A stretch of 14,962 nt of DNA from a bacterium (GCA_004561445.1 SFVX01000006.1:1-14962); one strand, 5' to 3'; shown: positions 6,762 to 14,859, counted from the first letter of the stretch. The notes: generated by a model from the letters alone, not told the origin. Numbers and translations: made by a program.

Positions 6762-7603
6762 ATGGATTTATCTACTAAAGTTTTAAACAATTATCCTAAT
6801 TTTAAGGGAGCATCTAAAAAAATTGCCGATTATTTATTGGCTCATCCAAAGACTTTTTTACAAGAAGATGCACAAGGCTTGGGAAAAATTACTAAAACTA
6901 GTGCTGCTTCGATGATTCGTTTTTGTCAACAATTGGGGTTTAAGGGCTTAAAGGATTTTCAAATTCAACTTGCTCAAGATACCCCGCAAGAAAGTGAGAA
7001 TACAATTGAACCGATTGTGGATAATCATGATAATCCACATATCGTTTTACAAAAACTTCTGTCAAGTATTGAACATAATACTGAAAAGACAGCTCATTTG
7101 ATTGATGGAATGGCCTTAAATCAAGCGATCAATTTTTTGAAAAATGCTGATCGAATCTATTTAGCCGGTGTTGGTGCCTCCAGCTTACCTGCTCAAGATC
7201 TTTACTATAAATTTATTCGTAGTGATAAAAATGTCATTTTTAATCAAGATATTCATATTGCCTTAGAGAGAATTTGTTATTCCCATTCGACAGATGTTTT
7301 GGTTATTTTCTCTTATAGTGGCCTGACTCAAGAAATATTATTACTTGCTGAACAAGCACGTAAGAATCATACTCCGATTATTGCGGTGACTCGTTCTCAT
7401 CAGTCTCCCTTGGTTGAAGTCAGTGATGTAGTTTTAGGTGTATCAACAGATGAAAAGTAGGTGCGATAGATTCACTTTTTTCTGAAGTGTTTGTTTCAAG
7501 TGTTTTATTTTTAGCAACGATTAATCAAGATTTACCTAAATTAGAAGAAAAGCTTAAAGAAACAGAACTAGTAACTAATCAATTAAAACAATTAGATGAG
7601 TAG
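6762..7603 (+). pseudogene. RpiR-family transcriptional regulator, frameshifted near its C-terminus
   Basis: The first 232 residues form an N-terminal helix-turn-helix domain (about 1-75, with the typical ITKTSAASMIRFCQQLGFKG) and most of a sugar-phosphate-binding SIS domain (about 105-232, with GVGAS and IFSYSGLTQE). The frame stops at TAG 7458-7460, but the -1 frame continues at once with 48 more family-like residues (VGAIDSLFSEVFVSSVLFLA onward) to a TAG at 7601-7603. Loss of one A from a run of five at 7453-7456 explains the break exactly. The intact protein would have about 280 residues, normal for the family. The SIS domain would lose its final helices, so ligand sensing or dimerisation may fail, though the DNA-binding part is intact. 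ATG is preceded by AGGGG six bases upstream. A sequencing error is possible. Confidence 0.85.
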
Positions 7604-7643
7604 TATTCTAATAATGAATTAAATAAAGGCTGTAAGCTACTAG

Positions 7644-7670
7644 AAAAGATGCATTTAAGCATCTTTTTCT
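7644..7670 (+). terminator. Intrinsic terminator after the RpiR gene
   Basis: AAAAGATGC (7644-7652) pairs perfectly with GCATCTTTT (7659-7667) across a 6-nt loop, followed by more T. It closes the unit containing the GalT-like and RpiR genes. Confidence 0.8.
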
Positions 7671-7689
7671 TTTGAAATTAAAAGCTATC

Positions 7690-7748
7690 TTGATATAGGA
7701 TAATAAAAAGTTTTAAAATAACTTTATAATAAAAGATACTGATATAAT
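7690..7748 (+). promoter_or_regulatory. AT-rich promoter region of the serine-hydrolase-like gene
   Basis: TTGATA (7690-7695) and TAAAAT (7714-7719) are spaced by 18 bases and each match the vegetative consensus at five of six positions. A perfect TATAAT also lies at 7743-7748 but lacks a good -35. It runs into an almost pure alternating A/T tract to about 7764, which should be easy to melt or bend. Confidence 0.45.
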
Positions 7749-7816
7749 ATATATATAATATATAAGATAACGTAAGTTAAGTTTTGTCTAATTCTAATAA
7801 GAAAGGCGATTGCTTT

Positions 7817-8578
7817 ATGTTAAAGAGTAGAATTACTGACATTATCCAAAAGTATGATATTGATGCAGGTGTAATTGTTAAGTATGGCGATCAAATTATG
7901 TATCAACATCAAGCTGAGAAAATTTTTCCAGCAGGAAGTTTGATTGACTTAGCTATTGCTGCATATATTGAAGATCAGTGGAAAAAGACCCCTGAAGTTG
8001 TGGATGAAAAAATGGAAGTTACTGATCTTTCTCGTGTGCGTGGCGCTGGTATTATTGGTGATTTACGTCGTACTAATTGGAGCGTTCGAGACCTAGTTTA
8101 TTTAACTAGTGCACTATCAGATAATGTAGCTACTAATCTATTAATTGAAAAATTTGATATTTATGAAATTGATGAGTGGTTAAAAAAGAATTATCGCGGC
8201 ATCCGATTGGGAAGAGCGTTAATGCGCTATTCGGCTAACGATCAAGATAACGAATGTACAGCTGCTAGTGTTGATAAGTTGATTACACATTTAATGACTA
8301 CTCAAAATCTTTTTTGTGCTTTAGTGCGTAAAGGATTAGGCAATCATACTATTCCAACAGATTTAACTTTTTATGGGGATAATCTTCTTACCTACAATAA
8401 ACTGGGACGAGATCGTCAGGCATGCCATGAGGTTTGTGCTTTTATGACAAAAAAAGCACCAGTATTTTGCACGGTTTTGAGCAGTTATGAGGGAAGAAAT
8501 ATAGGGGATAGATTATTCTTCCAAGAATTAAGTAAGTTGATTTTTTCACATGTGAAAAGTGCTGACTTTGAAAAATAG
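7817..8578 (+). CDS. Class A beta-lactamase-fold protein with altered SxxK motif
   Basis: The 253-residue protein resembles the cytosolic or unprocessed beta-lactamase-like serine hydrolases of lactobacilli: FPAGSLID (38-44) sits where class A enzymes have FPAASxxK, SDN is intact at 101-103, and NKLG at 194-197 replaces the KTG triad. The general-base Lys of SxxK is Asp44 and no ExxLN loop with the deacylating Glu is evident, so ordinary beta-lactam hydrolysis is unlikely. There is no signal peptide or lipobox. The ATG at 7817 is chosen because AGAAAGG lies ten bases upstream; a TTG at 7784 would contain that site. The gene is alone between two terminators. It may bind a peptidoglycan-like ligand or have another activity; function is unknown. 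Confidence 0.8.
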   Translation: MLKSRITDIIQKYDIDAGVIVKYGDQIMYQHQAEKIFPAGSLIDLAIAAYIEDQWKKTPEVVDEKMEVTDLSRVRGAGIIGDLRRTNWSVRDLVYLTSALSDNVATNLLIEKFDIYEIDEWLKKNYRGIRLGRALMRYSANDQDNECTAASVDKLITHLMTTQNLFCALVRKGLGNHTIPTDLTFYGDNLLTYNKLGRDRQACHEVCAFMTKKAPVFCTVLSSYEGRNIGDRLFFQELSKLIFSHVKSADFEK

Positions 8579-8612
8579 GAATCCTAAGAATAGATAAGGA
8601 TTCCTATTTTTT
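8571..8612 (+). terminator. Intrinsic terminator overlapping the stop codon
   Basis: A perfect stem of up to 15 bp (8571-8585 with 8597-8611, core AATAGGAATCCT) has an 11-nt loop and a T-rich end. The left arm includes the TAG of the beta-lactamase-like gene. Confidence 0.85.
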
Positions 8613-8659
8613 ATAAACTAAATTGCAAGGGTAGAAAATAGTGAGCGGAGGAACAATTT

Positions 8660-10438
8660 TTGAAAAATATTTTTCGAAAAATAGATATGTATTCTAAAAA
8701 TTTTAGAATACATTGGCTAGAGTATGTCGCTTTGTTTATCGGAATAGATATTTTTACGCAGATGCTAATCATTCCGTTATTCAGGTATGTAACAACTGGA
8801 ATTTTAAAAGCTAGTGCAATTCCGTTTGTTTCATATCAAAACATTGTTACCATTATTACCACGCATACTGGAGTTGCCCTCCTACTAATCTTGGAATTAG
8901 TTATCCTGCTTTTAGTAATTTATGGTGTATTTGCCTTAATATTATTGGGAATTAGAGAAATTTCTCAGAATCAATTTTCACTTAAATTACTATTTAAAGA
9001 ATTATGGCAGACATATCGTTCTGTTCGAATAGGTTCCATCTTATTACTAGGCTTATATTTTTTATTAATTGTACCTTTTGCAGATATGGTTTATCGAACG
9101 CCGCTATTAGCCAAAGTTCAAATTCCAGAATTTATTTTGGATTTTATGACTAGAAACATTTGGCTGATTAGTGGATTGATAATTTTTTATTTGCTAGCTT
9201 TTATTTTTGGTATCAGATTGATTCTGACGCTTCCCTTTATGATTTATCAAGAAAAAAAGACATGGATTGCGATGAAAGAAAGCTGGAAATTAACTAGCCA
9301 CAAAAATTGGTGGATCCTCTTAAGTAGCTTATTAGTTGCAGGAATTTGTGTTAGCGTAATTTTAGTTAGCTGCAATTTAATAATTTATTTCTGTCAATTG
9401 GGATTAGATCATTTGCCAGAAAAGCTTAGCTTTAGTTTTGCTATTTTTAATCTGTTACTGGTTCAGATATTCAGTGAGTTAATTGCAATTTGGATTAGTG
9501 TTATTTCTATCTTAATTGTCGTCACACCGTTAAATAGTTTTAAGTGGGAAGATCAGAAAAAAGTAAAAAGTAAAAAGACAGTTAAAATAGTAGATTCCTG
9601 CTTAATAATCATTTTTGTATTGGCTGCAGGAATCAATAGTGCCTTGTATTTAAAGGGAGCGGATATGCAGCGCCCAGTCACTATTTCACACAGAGGTGTA
9701 AGTGATAAAAATGGAGTTCAAAATACTATCCCAGCTCTAGAAAAGACGGCAAAACTTCATCCAGATTATGTGGAAATAGATTTGCATGAAACAAAAGATA
9801 ATCAGTTTGTAGTTATGCATGACGAAAATTTGAAAGAGTTAGCTGGCATTAATAAAACTCCAAAAGATTTAACTTTAAAGCAGTTGACCAGAATTACGCT
9901 TCATGAAGATGGGCACCAAGCTAAAATCGCCAGTTTTGATCAATACCTGAAAGCTGCTAAGAAATTAAATCAAAAATTATTAATCGAAGTTAAGACAACG
10001 CCCAATGATTCTCCAAAAATGCTCCAGCATTTTAATCAAAAATATGGCAAGCTAATTATTAAGCGTAAATATCAAGTTCAATCATTAGATTATCGTGTTA
10101 TTGATGGATTACATCAAATTAACCCTAAGTTATTTGTCTTGTATATCCAGCCCTATAATTTTACTTATCCTCAAAGTGTTGCAGATGGGTATTCAATGGA
10201 ATATTCTACGCTAAACAATGATTTTATATGGCAGGCTCAACTTCAGAATAAGCTGGTATATGCTTGGACAGTTAATAGTCCACAAATGATGATGAAGATG
10301 ATGTATGACAATGCCAATGGAATTATCACCGATCGACTAGCTGAATTAAATGAGACAGTTAAAGATTTTGAAGATAATCGTAGTTATGCTAATAAGCTAT
10401 TAAACTTTATTTTAATATTGCCTGATGATAATAAATAA
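8660..10438 (+). CDS. Membrane-anchored glycerophosphodiester phosphodiesterase
   Basis: The 592-residue protein joins an N-terminal membrane domain (about 1-330, seven to eight hydrophobic segments, the GPDPase membrane type) to a C-terminal catalytic TIM-barrel domain (about 340-575). The metal and substrate motifs are intact: HRG at 344-346, NT-x-PAL shortly after, E372-I-D374, and H387-D388-EN. Family members cleave glycerophosphodiesters to glycerol-3-phosphate and an alcohol; because the last helix ends just before the catalytic domain, that domain is probably outside, acting on lipid or teichoic-acid breakdown products. The start is TTG at 8660, set by CGGAGGAA ending six bases upstream. 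It is a single-gene unit. No clear terminator follows in the 47 bases before the insertion sequence, which may have displaced or separated it. Confidence 0.9.
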   Translation: MKNIFRKIDMYSKNFRIHWLEYVALFIGIDIFTQMLIIPLFRYVTTGILKASAIPFVSYQNIVTIITTHTGVALLLILELVILLLVIYGVFALILLGIREISQNQFSLKLLFKELWQTYRSVRIGSILLLGLYFLLIVPFADMVYRTPLLAKVQIPEFILDFMTRNIWLISGLIIFYLLAFIFGIRLILTLPFMIYQEKKTWIAMKESWKLTSHKNWWILLSSLLVAGICVSVILVSCNLIIYFCQLGLDHLPEKLSFSFAIFNLLLVQIFSELIAIWISVISILIVVTPLNSFKWEDQKKVKSKKTVKIVDSCLIIIFVLAAGINSALYLKGADMQRPVTISHRGVSDKNGVQNTIPALEKTAKLHPDYVEIDLHETKDNQFVVMHDENLKELAGINKTPKDLTLKQLTRITLHEDGHQAKIASFDQYLKAAKKLNQKLLIEVKTTPNDSPKMLQHFNQKYGKLIIKRKYQVQSLDYRVIDGLHQINPKLFVLYIQPYNFTYPQSVADGYSMEYSTLNNDFIWQAQLQNKLVYAWTVNSPQMMMKMMYDNANGIITDRLAELNETVKDFEDNRSYANKLLNFILILPDDNK

Positions 10439-10482
10439 TTAAGAGTAGGATTTGGACACGCTCCTCACGTGATAGTTGCTTA

Positions 10483-10485
10483 TAA
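10483..10485. repeat. Left TAA target-site duplication
   Basis: TAA directly abuts the left terminal repeat and is repeated at 11364-11366 just outside the right one. IS5-family elements of the IS427/IS1031 type duplicate TNA, so this fits; three bases alone could match by chance. Confidence 0.55.
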
Positions 10486-10555
10486 GAAGCTGTTTAGTAT
10501 CTTTGATTTTGACCCAATAATTTGATAAACTACTGTCAAAAAAGTTGGTGATCAT

Positions 10556-11355
10556 ATGCAACATTTTAGTCATCATTACCAAAGCGATATTTCTCGGCAA
10601 CAATTCGATTTGATCCGTCAGGATCTGGAAGCTTCAAGAAAACGAACTCACCCAAAACACATTGATCCTTATGATATCTTCTGTGCCATGCTCTATGTCC
10701 TTAAAAATGGCTGTACTTGGCGTGATTTGCCGGCTGATTATCCAAAGTGGTCCACCGTTTACTACTATTGGATGAGTTGGTCAAAAGCCCCCACCCCTGA
10801 TAAACCAGCTTTATTAACTCAGGTTTTAAAAAAATTGTCGCTGATCGACGATTAAGGCAAGGGCGGTCAGCCCGAACTTCGTTCGTCATTTTAGATGCCC
10901 AAAGCATTAAGAACACCGCTACCGCTGAAAATAAGGGTTACGATGGTGGCAAGAAAATTTCCGGCATTAAGCGCCATTTAGCCGTCGACATCAATGGATT
11001 CCCGCAAGCTATCCATATTACCCGGGCTAACATCACTGATCGTGACGGGGCGATTGCACTCGTCACCCTTAATTTAGAGCAGTTTAAATTGGTTCGAACC
11101 ATGATGGTTGATAGTGGTTATACCGGCCAAAATTTTGCCAATGAGATTAGCAGTTTAACCTCAGCCAAGGTAATCGTCGTTAAATGAAATGAGTTACACC
11201 AATTTTCGGTTATCCCCCAACGGTGGCTCATTGAACGTTCATTTAGTTGGTTGGGAAATTATCATCGTTTATGGCGTAACTGTGAGCGTAAGCTCAACAC
11301 TAGTCTCATGATGGTTTCGTTAGCTTTTATCAGGTTACTTCTCAAAAGATACTAA
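10556..11355 (+). pseudogene. IS5-type transposase, two frames with slippery site and premature stop
   Basis: The first frame (10556-10855, 99 residues) carries the N-terminal DUF4096-type domain with GCTWRDLPADYPKWSTVYYY. The -1 frame continues through the catalytic core: first Asp in VILDAQSIKNT, second Asp in MMVDSGYTG, and Glu in RWLIERSFSWL, ending at TAA 11353-11355. The two frames meet at a run of seven A (10828-10834) read as A-AAA-AAA, a classic -1 slippery heptamer, so the break is probably programmed, as in relatives. The TGA at 11185-11187 replaces what should be Arg in the common K-R-N-E-L-H segment (CGA to TGA) and cuts off the catalytic Glu, so the transposase is dead without read-through. 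GGTGATC just before the ATG matches the extended 16S complement. Confidence 0.85.
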
Positions 11356-11363
11356 ACAGTTTC
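11345..11363. repeat. Right terminal inverted repeat of the IS
   Basis: The complement of this segment, GAAACTGTTTAGTATCTTT, differs from the left repeat (10486-10504) by one base. It overlaps the transposase stop codon and is followed directly by the second TAA duplication. Confidence 0.8.
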
Positions 11364-11587
11364 TAAGATTTTTTGATGGTATCTTTAGATTGGGTCATGA
11401 AGTCCGTCCTAACTTATTGGTTTTGTCACTTATAAGTTTAAGGCTTCATGGCCTTTTTGGTCTAGTTATTTAGGTGTTGCACTTACATTGTAAATCCGGC
11501 GTCACAAAAAAATTTACTGGAAAAGGTTGATCAGATACCGACATATTAAAACGTGTTTCAAGTTTGACCTTAAGGAGGATGACAAAA
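11364..11587 (+). other. Junction region between the IS and the efflux operon
   Basis: No gene was found here. The first part (to about 11475) is AT-rich. CATGAAG (11396-11402) and CTTCATG (11444-11450) form a long-loop inverted repeat, and AAGGC (11440-11444) can pair with GCCTT (11451-11455) just before more T, a weak terminator-like element. TTTAGGTGTTGCACTTACATTG (positions 11469-11490) recalls, from memory, the outer ends of IS30-family elements, so it may be an IS remnant. The remaining 100 bases should hold the promoter and TetR operator of the ABC operon, but I see no convincing -35/-10 pair. Confidence 0.4.
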
Positions 11588-12505
11588 ATGACAACAGCTA
11601 TTATCGAACTTGACCATCTTCAAAAAAACTTTGGCAAGTTTGCCGCATTAAAAGATGTCAGTTTCACGTTGGCACCCGGTCAGGTTCTGGGTTTTCTAGG
11701 ACCTAATGGGGCCGGCAAATCCACGACCATTCGAGCTATTTTAGGCTTATTAAAAAAGAGTGGCGGCTCAGTGACCGTCTTCGGCAAAGATGCCTGGCGG
11801 GATGATGCGGCGATTCATCCACGCATCGCCTATGTTCCTGGGGACGTTTATTTATGGCCAAATCTTTCTGGCGGCGAAATTATCGACCTATTGCTACGTT
11901 TAAATGGCCGCCAGCATAATCAAAAGACCGATGAACTAATCAAGGCCTTTGAATTTGATCCGAAGAAAAAAGCTCGTACCTATTCAAAAGGCAATCGTCA
12001 AAAAGTAGCGTTAATTGCTGCGTTGTCGCAAGATGCCGATTTGTATATTTTTGATGAACCCACTTCTGGGCTTGATCCATTAAATGAACAGACTTTCCAG
12101 CAAGAAGTTTTAAAACTGAAAAGAGCCGGTAAAAGTGTGCTGCTATCAAGCCACATTTTGTCCGAAGTCGAGCGAATGTGTGATTCAATTGTTATCATCC
12201 GTGATGGTAGTGTGATTGAGAGCGGCAATCTTGATCAATTACGGCATCTATCGCGGATCAAAATTGAAGTCACCACCGCTACCCCAATGACTGCTTTGGC
12301 AAAGCAAGCTGGCGTTCACGACCTCACTTATCGCGATTCCGAGCACACCAAGGCGGTTTTCACCGCTGATCGAGACGCGCTTGGCACCATCATGACCACA
12401 CTGGCCGCCAACACCGTGGTCGACATGCAATCAACGCCGCCAACGCTGGAAGATTTATTCCTGCGTTATTATGGAAAGCAAGGTGAGACTCATGCGGCAC
12501 AGTAA
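11588..12505 (+). CDS. ABC exporter ATP-binding subunit, ABC-2 / drug-resistance type
   Basis: The 305-residue protein is a stand-alone ATPase with Walker A GPNGAGKST at 38-46, the YVPGDVYLWPN loop at 82-92 (Gly in place of the Q-loop Gln, as in many of this class), the signature YSKGNRQK at 132-139, Walker B with D156/E157, and the switch His189. A C-terminal extension of about 90 residues is usual for ATPases that serve antibiotic-type exporters. It energises the permease encoded next, whose start lies 14 bases inside this gene. ATG at 11588 is chosen because AAGGAGG (11572-11578) lies nine bases upstream; an ATG at 11579 and a TTG at 11564 overlap or precede that site. Base composition is much richer in G+C than the genes left of the IS, indicating transfer. 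Confidence 0.9.
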   Translation: MTTAIIELDHLQKNFGKFAALKDVSFTLAPGQVLGFLGPNGAGKSTTIRAILGLLKKSGGSVTVFGKDAWRDDAAIHPRIAYVPGDVYLWPNLSGGEIIDLLLRLNGRQHNQKTDELIKAFEFDPKKKARTYSKGNRQKVALIAALSQDADLYIFDEPTSGLDPLNEQTFQQEVLKLKRAGKSVLLSSHILSEVERMCDSIVIIRDGSVIESGNLDQLRHLSRIKIEVTTATPMTALAKQAGVHDLTYRDSEHTKAVFTADRDALGTIMTTLAANTVVDMQSTPPTLEDLFLRYYGKQGETHAAQ

Positions 12506-14108
12506 TCGGAACGCAGGTTATCTGCTTCGGGCAAACCTCAAACAAAATCTAAAATTTTCACTCATCTGGCTTGTCATTTTGATCATGATGATTGCCAGTG
12601 GTGCTGGCAAATTGGAAGCAGCCTTTGCAGGCGGGGCCTCGGGCTCTAAAGAGATTGTCAAAATGCTGCAAGCGCCGGGCATGGCGGCAATGTTTGGCGC
12701 GATGCCAAAGGTGGACACGTATAACACAGCGATTGTGTTTGCTGGTGTGATGGTCGTCTTCATGATTATTTTGCAGGCCTTATGGGTTATGCCGCTGATG
12801 ATTCGCAACACCCGCGGTCAAGAAGAAAGTGGCTTGCTCGAAATGGTTCGCGCTCGCAATGTTGGGCGAACGGCTGCCATCACCGCCGCTTCGCTTGAGC
12901 TTCTCATCGACAGTGCCATAATGGGTATCCTCTATTTTGTCTCGTTGGCCGCTGTCAACATGGGTGGTACTGACTTGTACGGTGACTTCCTGTTTTCACT
13001 GGGGATGGTGATCGCCAACTTGCTATTCGGAGCCATTGCGTTGCTATTCGCGCAACTAACCAATAACACACGTACAGCCAATATGTTGAGCTACATGGTG
13101 CTGACTGCCGCTTATTTGGTTCGGCTGGTCACCGATATCCAGCATCAAAATCTGACGTGGTTATCACCAATTGGTTGGTTCGAAAAAGCAAACTTCTATA
13201 CTGATAACAACGTCTGGGCTTTAGGTTTGGCCTTACTGGTCAGCATTCTGCTTGCGGCCAGCGCCACCATGATTGCCCGCAACCGCGATCTGGGCGCCGG
13301 GATTATTGCTGAACGCACCGGCCGAGCCAAAGCTGCCGGCTGGCTTCGCTCGATCCCTGCCTTACTGTGGCGAACTGAGCGCGGATTATTTGCTGGGTGG
13401 TTAATCGGCGCCGTGGTGTTTGGCGGCGTCATGGGTAGTGTGCTCGGCGGCGTTGGCGACATTCTTAAAACGAATCCGCTTTATCGTAAAATACTAGATG
13501 TTGGCCAAATCAACGCTGCCAATCAGACCATGGTCCTGTCATTCTTAGGCATGTATCTCGGCATTTTCGTCGCATTAGCCGTGACTGCTGGCGTCCAAGT
13601 GGCATTCCGACTCAAACGCGATGACAACCTTGGTTACTTGAGCGTCATTCATGCCGAAAAGCCAACGCGAACCACGATCAGTGTCAGCTACTATTGCTTT
13701 GGTCTGCTGGCAGGCGTGTTCGTCCTTTCTGCTGGGCTGCTGGCCTTGTTCTTCACTGGGAACACTGTTCTCAGTCACCCGTTGCCGCTCAAGTACCTCG
13801 GTCGCCTATTCGTGGCTAGCGTTCCGGCTGTGATATCGTTTATCGCCCTTGGCATCGCACTAGTCGGTCTGTGGCCACGCTTAAGCAGTCTATTCTGGCT
13901 GTATATGGGAGCCGGTCTGATCGTTCAAATTTTCCGGGGATTGTTTGATTTGCCAAAACACGCAGGCAACTTCACACCTTTTGGCTGGATTGCCAATGTA
14001 CCGGTTGAAAACGTTGATCAAACATGGCTAATCGTGATGGTTGTTAGCGCTATAGTATTATTTATTCTTGGCATTGCTGGTTATCGCCGTCAGGATTTGA
14101 GCCTATGA
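12492..14108 (+). CDS. Large ABC-2-type permease, polyketide-antibiotic exporter type
   Basis: The 538-residue protein has two similar membrane halves with about twelve hydrophobic segments in all, and the N-terminal NLKQNLKFSLIWLVILI segment and length typical of the exporter class COG3559 (TnrB-like), which pairs with a separate ATPase. Its role is probably export of an antibiotic, peptide or lipid-like compound through the cytoplasmic membrane; the substrate is unknown. The ATG at 12492 is preceded by AAGGTGAG (12480-12487); an in-frame ATG at 12471 lies further inside the ATPase gene and lacks a good ribosome site. The gene overlaps the ATPase stop by 14 bases and the TetR start by four (ATGA), implying translational coupling. 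Codon use is G+C-rich. Confidence 0.88.
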   Translation: MRHSNRNAGYLLRANLKQNLKFSLIWLVILIMMIASGAGKLEAAFAGGASGSKEIVKMLQAPGMAAMFGAMPKVDTYNTAIVFAGVMVVFMIILQALWVMPLMIRNTRGQEESGLLEMVRARNVGRTAAITAASLELLIDSAIMGILYFVSLAAVNMGGTDLYGDFLFSLGMVIANLLFGAIALLFAQLTNNTRTANMLSYMVLTAAYLVRLVTDIQHQNLTWLSPIGWFEKANFYTDNNVWALGLALLVSILLAASATMIARNRDLGAGIIAERTGRAKAAGWLRSIPALLWRTERGLFAGWLIGAVVFGGVMGSVLGGVGDILKTNPLYRKILDVGQINAANQTMVLSFLGMYLGIFVALAVTAGVQVAFRLKRDDNLGYLSVIHAEKPTRTTISVSYYCFGLLAGVFVLSAGLLALFFTGNTVLSHPLPLKYLGRLFVASVPAVISFIALGIALVGLWPRLSSLFWLYMGAGLIVQIFRGLFDLPKHAGNFTPFGWIANVPVENVDQTWLIVMVVSAIVLFILGIAGYRRQDLSL

Positions 14109-14743
14109 AAAATGTTGTGACAGATCCTGAAAAGGTCACCCGAATCCTCAAAACAGCGACGGAAATTTTCGGCCAGCAAGGCTTCATCAAGAGCAAAACC
14201 GATCAGATTGCCAACCAAGCACAAGTATCTAAGGGCTTGCTCTTCCATTATTTTGGCAATAAACAAGCGCTGTATCTTGACGCTTTCAAATATGCCTATC
14301 ATCGAATTTATGATCACATGGACCCTAAAAAGTGGCAGAATGCCCCTGGCTTGGCTGCCATGATGACCACTGCAGTTAAGTATGAGTTGAAACTACAATT
14401 CAAATTCCCAGCTGAATACCGCTTGATGATGCAAGCCTATGCTGATTTACCGCATTTTCCCGAACCGTTGCGACAACAAGTGCAGCAAGAAACAACTGCC
14501 ATATCCGCTGAAACCGATCGCATTTTTCGCGAGAAAATTGAACAGCTGCCTCGTCGTGAGGGCCTGTCAGTCGATGACGTTTTCGGTGTCGTTTCTGCCT
14601 TAATCGCCCAACAAACGGCGGTCACCACCAGACTCATTGCCAGTGGCCATTATCGCAAGTTTGAAGATCTGCAGTCCGTGGTTGAGACGATGGCACGCCA
14701 GTTATTGATTGTCGAACACGGCTTTTTACCAGATGAAAGTTGA
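14105..14743 (+). CDS. TetR-family transcriptional regulator
   Basis: The 212-residue protein has an N-terminal TetR helix-turn-helix (about 6-66) with the family pattern TATEIFGQQGF, TDQIANQAQVSKGLLFHYFG and KQALYLDAF, followed by a helical ligand-binding domain of normal length. It starts at the ATGA overlap with the permease stop, so it is the last gene of the exporter operon. TetR genes in this position usually repress their own operon and are released by the exported compound or a related inducer; the operator should lie in 11488-11587 but I could not identify a clear palindrome. The stop is TGA at 14741-14743, within the 8-bp palindrome TGACGTCA. Confidence 0.9.
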   Translation: MKNVVTDPEKVTRILKTATEIFGQQGFIKSKTDQIANQAQVSKGLLFHYFGNKQALYLDAFKYAYHRIYDHMDPKKWQNAPGLAAMMTTAVKYELKLQFKFPAEYRLMMQAYADLPHFPEPLRQQVQQETTAISAETDRIFREKIEQLPRREGLSVDDVFGVVSALIAQQTAVTTRLIASGHYRKFEDLQSVVETMARQLLIVEHGFLPDES

Positions 14744-14759
14744 CGTCAGCTGATAGATC

Positions 14760-14797
14760 AAAAAAGGTCATTAGGGTATACCCTATTGGTCTTTTTT
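14760..14797. terminator. Intrinsic terminator of the exporter operon
   Basis: An imperfect palindrome centred on AGGGTATACCCT pairs AAAAAAG on the left with CTTTTTT on the right, with two G-T pairs and one mismatch in between. The T-run follows on either strand. It lies 16 bases after the TetR stop. Confidence 0.8.
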
Positions 14798-14813
14798 ATT
14801 TCTGTGCTATACT
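14786..14813 (+). promoter_or_regulatory. Predicted promoter of the resolvase gene
   Basis: TATACT (14808-14813) is preceded by TGC, giving an extended -10 (TGn). A weak TTGGTC -35 (14786-14791) lies 16 bases upstream, inside the right arm of the terminator. The short repeat GTTC-ATTA-GAAC (14827-14838) downstream could be part of a resolvase site. Confidence 0.45.
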
Positions 14814-14859
14814 AGGAATTACAAGTGTTCATTAGAACTGTCCAAAAGGAGAATTGGAA

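Larger units (their letters stand above)
10486..11363 (+). mobile_element. IS5-family-like insertion sequence, 878 bp, probably immobile
   Basis: The ends are inverted repeats: GAAGCTGTTTAGTATCTTT at 10486-10504 and its complement at 11345-11363, with one mismatch in 19. Both are bordered by TAA. Inside is a transposase in two overlapping frames that fills nearly the whole element, its stop lying inside the right repeat. Length, TNA duplication and the two-frame DDE transposase fit the IS427/IS1031 branch of the IS5 family. The element sits between native AT-rich DNA and a G+C-richer acquired block. An in-frame TGA in the transposase should prevent self-mobilisation, but its ends look usable in trans. 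Confidence 0.85.

Noticed and set aside
10465..10472. Palindrome TCACGTGA left of the IS
   Set aside because: Eight bases alone, with no repeat partner or known bacterial operator role here; no support for a function.
10835..10851. Hairpin TTGTCG/CGACGA as a frameshift stimulator
   Set aside because: It begins directly at the slippery site with no spacer and has a short stem; stimulatory hairpins normally sit several bases downstream.
11379..11387. GTATCTTT right of the IS, matching the left IS end in the same orientation
   Set aside because: Only eight bases match and the flanking sequence diverges at once; chance is the simpler explanation.
11940..13833. Several short reading frames on both strands within the exporter operon
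   Set aside because: They overlap well-supported ABC genes in other frames, a usual effect of G+C-rich codons, and show no family motifs.
14741..14748. Palindrome TGACGTCA at the TetR stop as a TetR operator
   Set aside because: It is shorter than usual TetR operators and sits at the end of the operon, not before a promoter that TetR would be expected to control.
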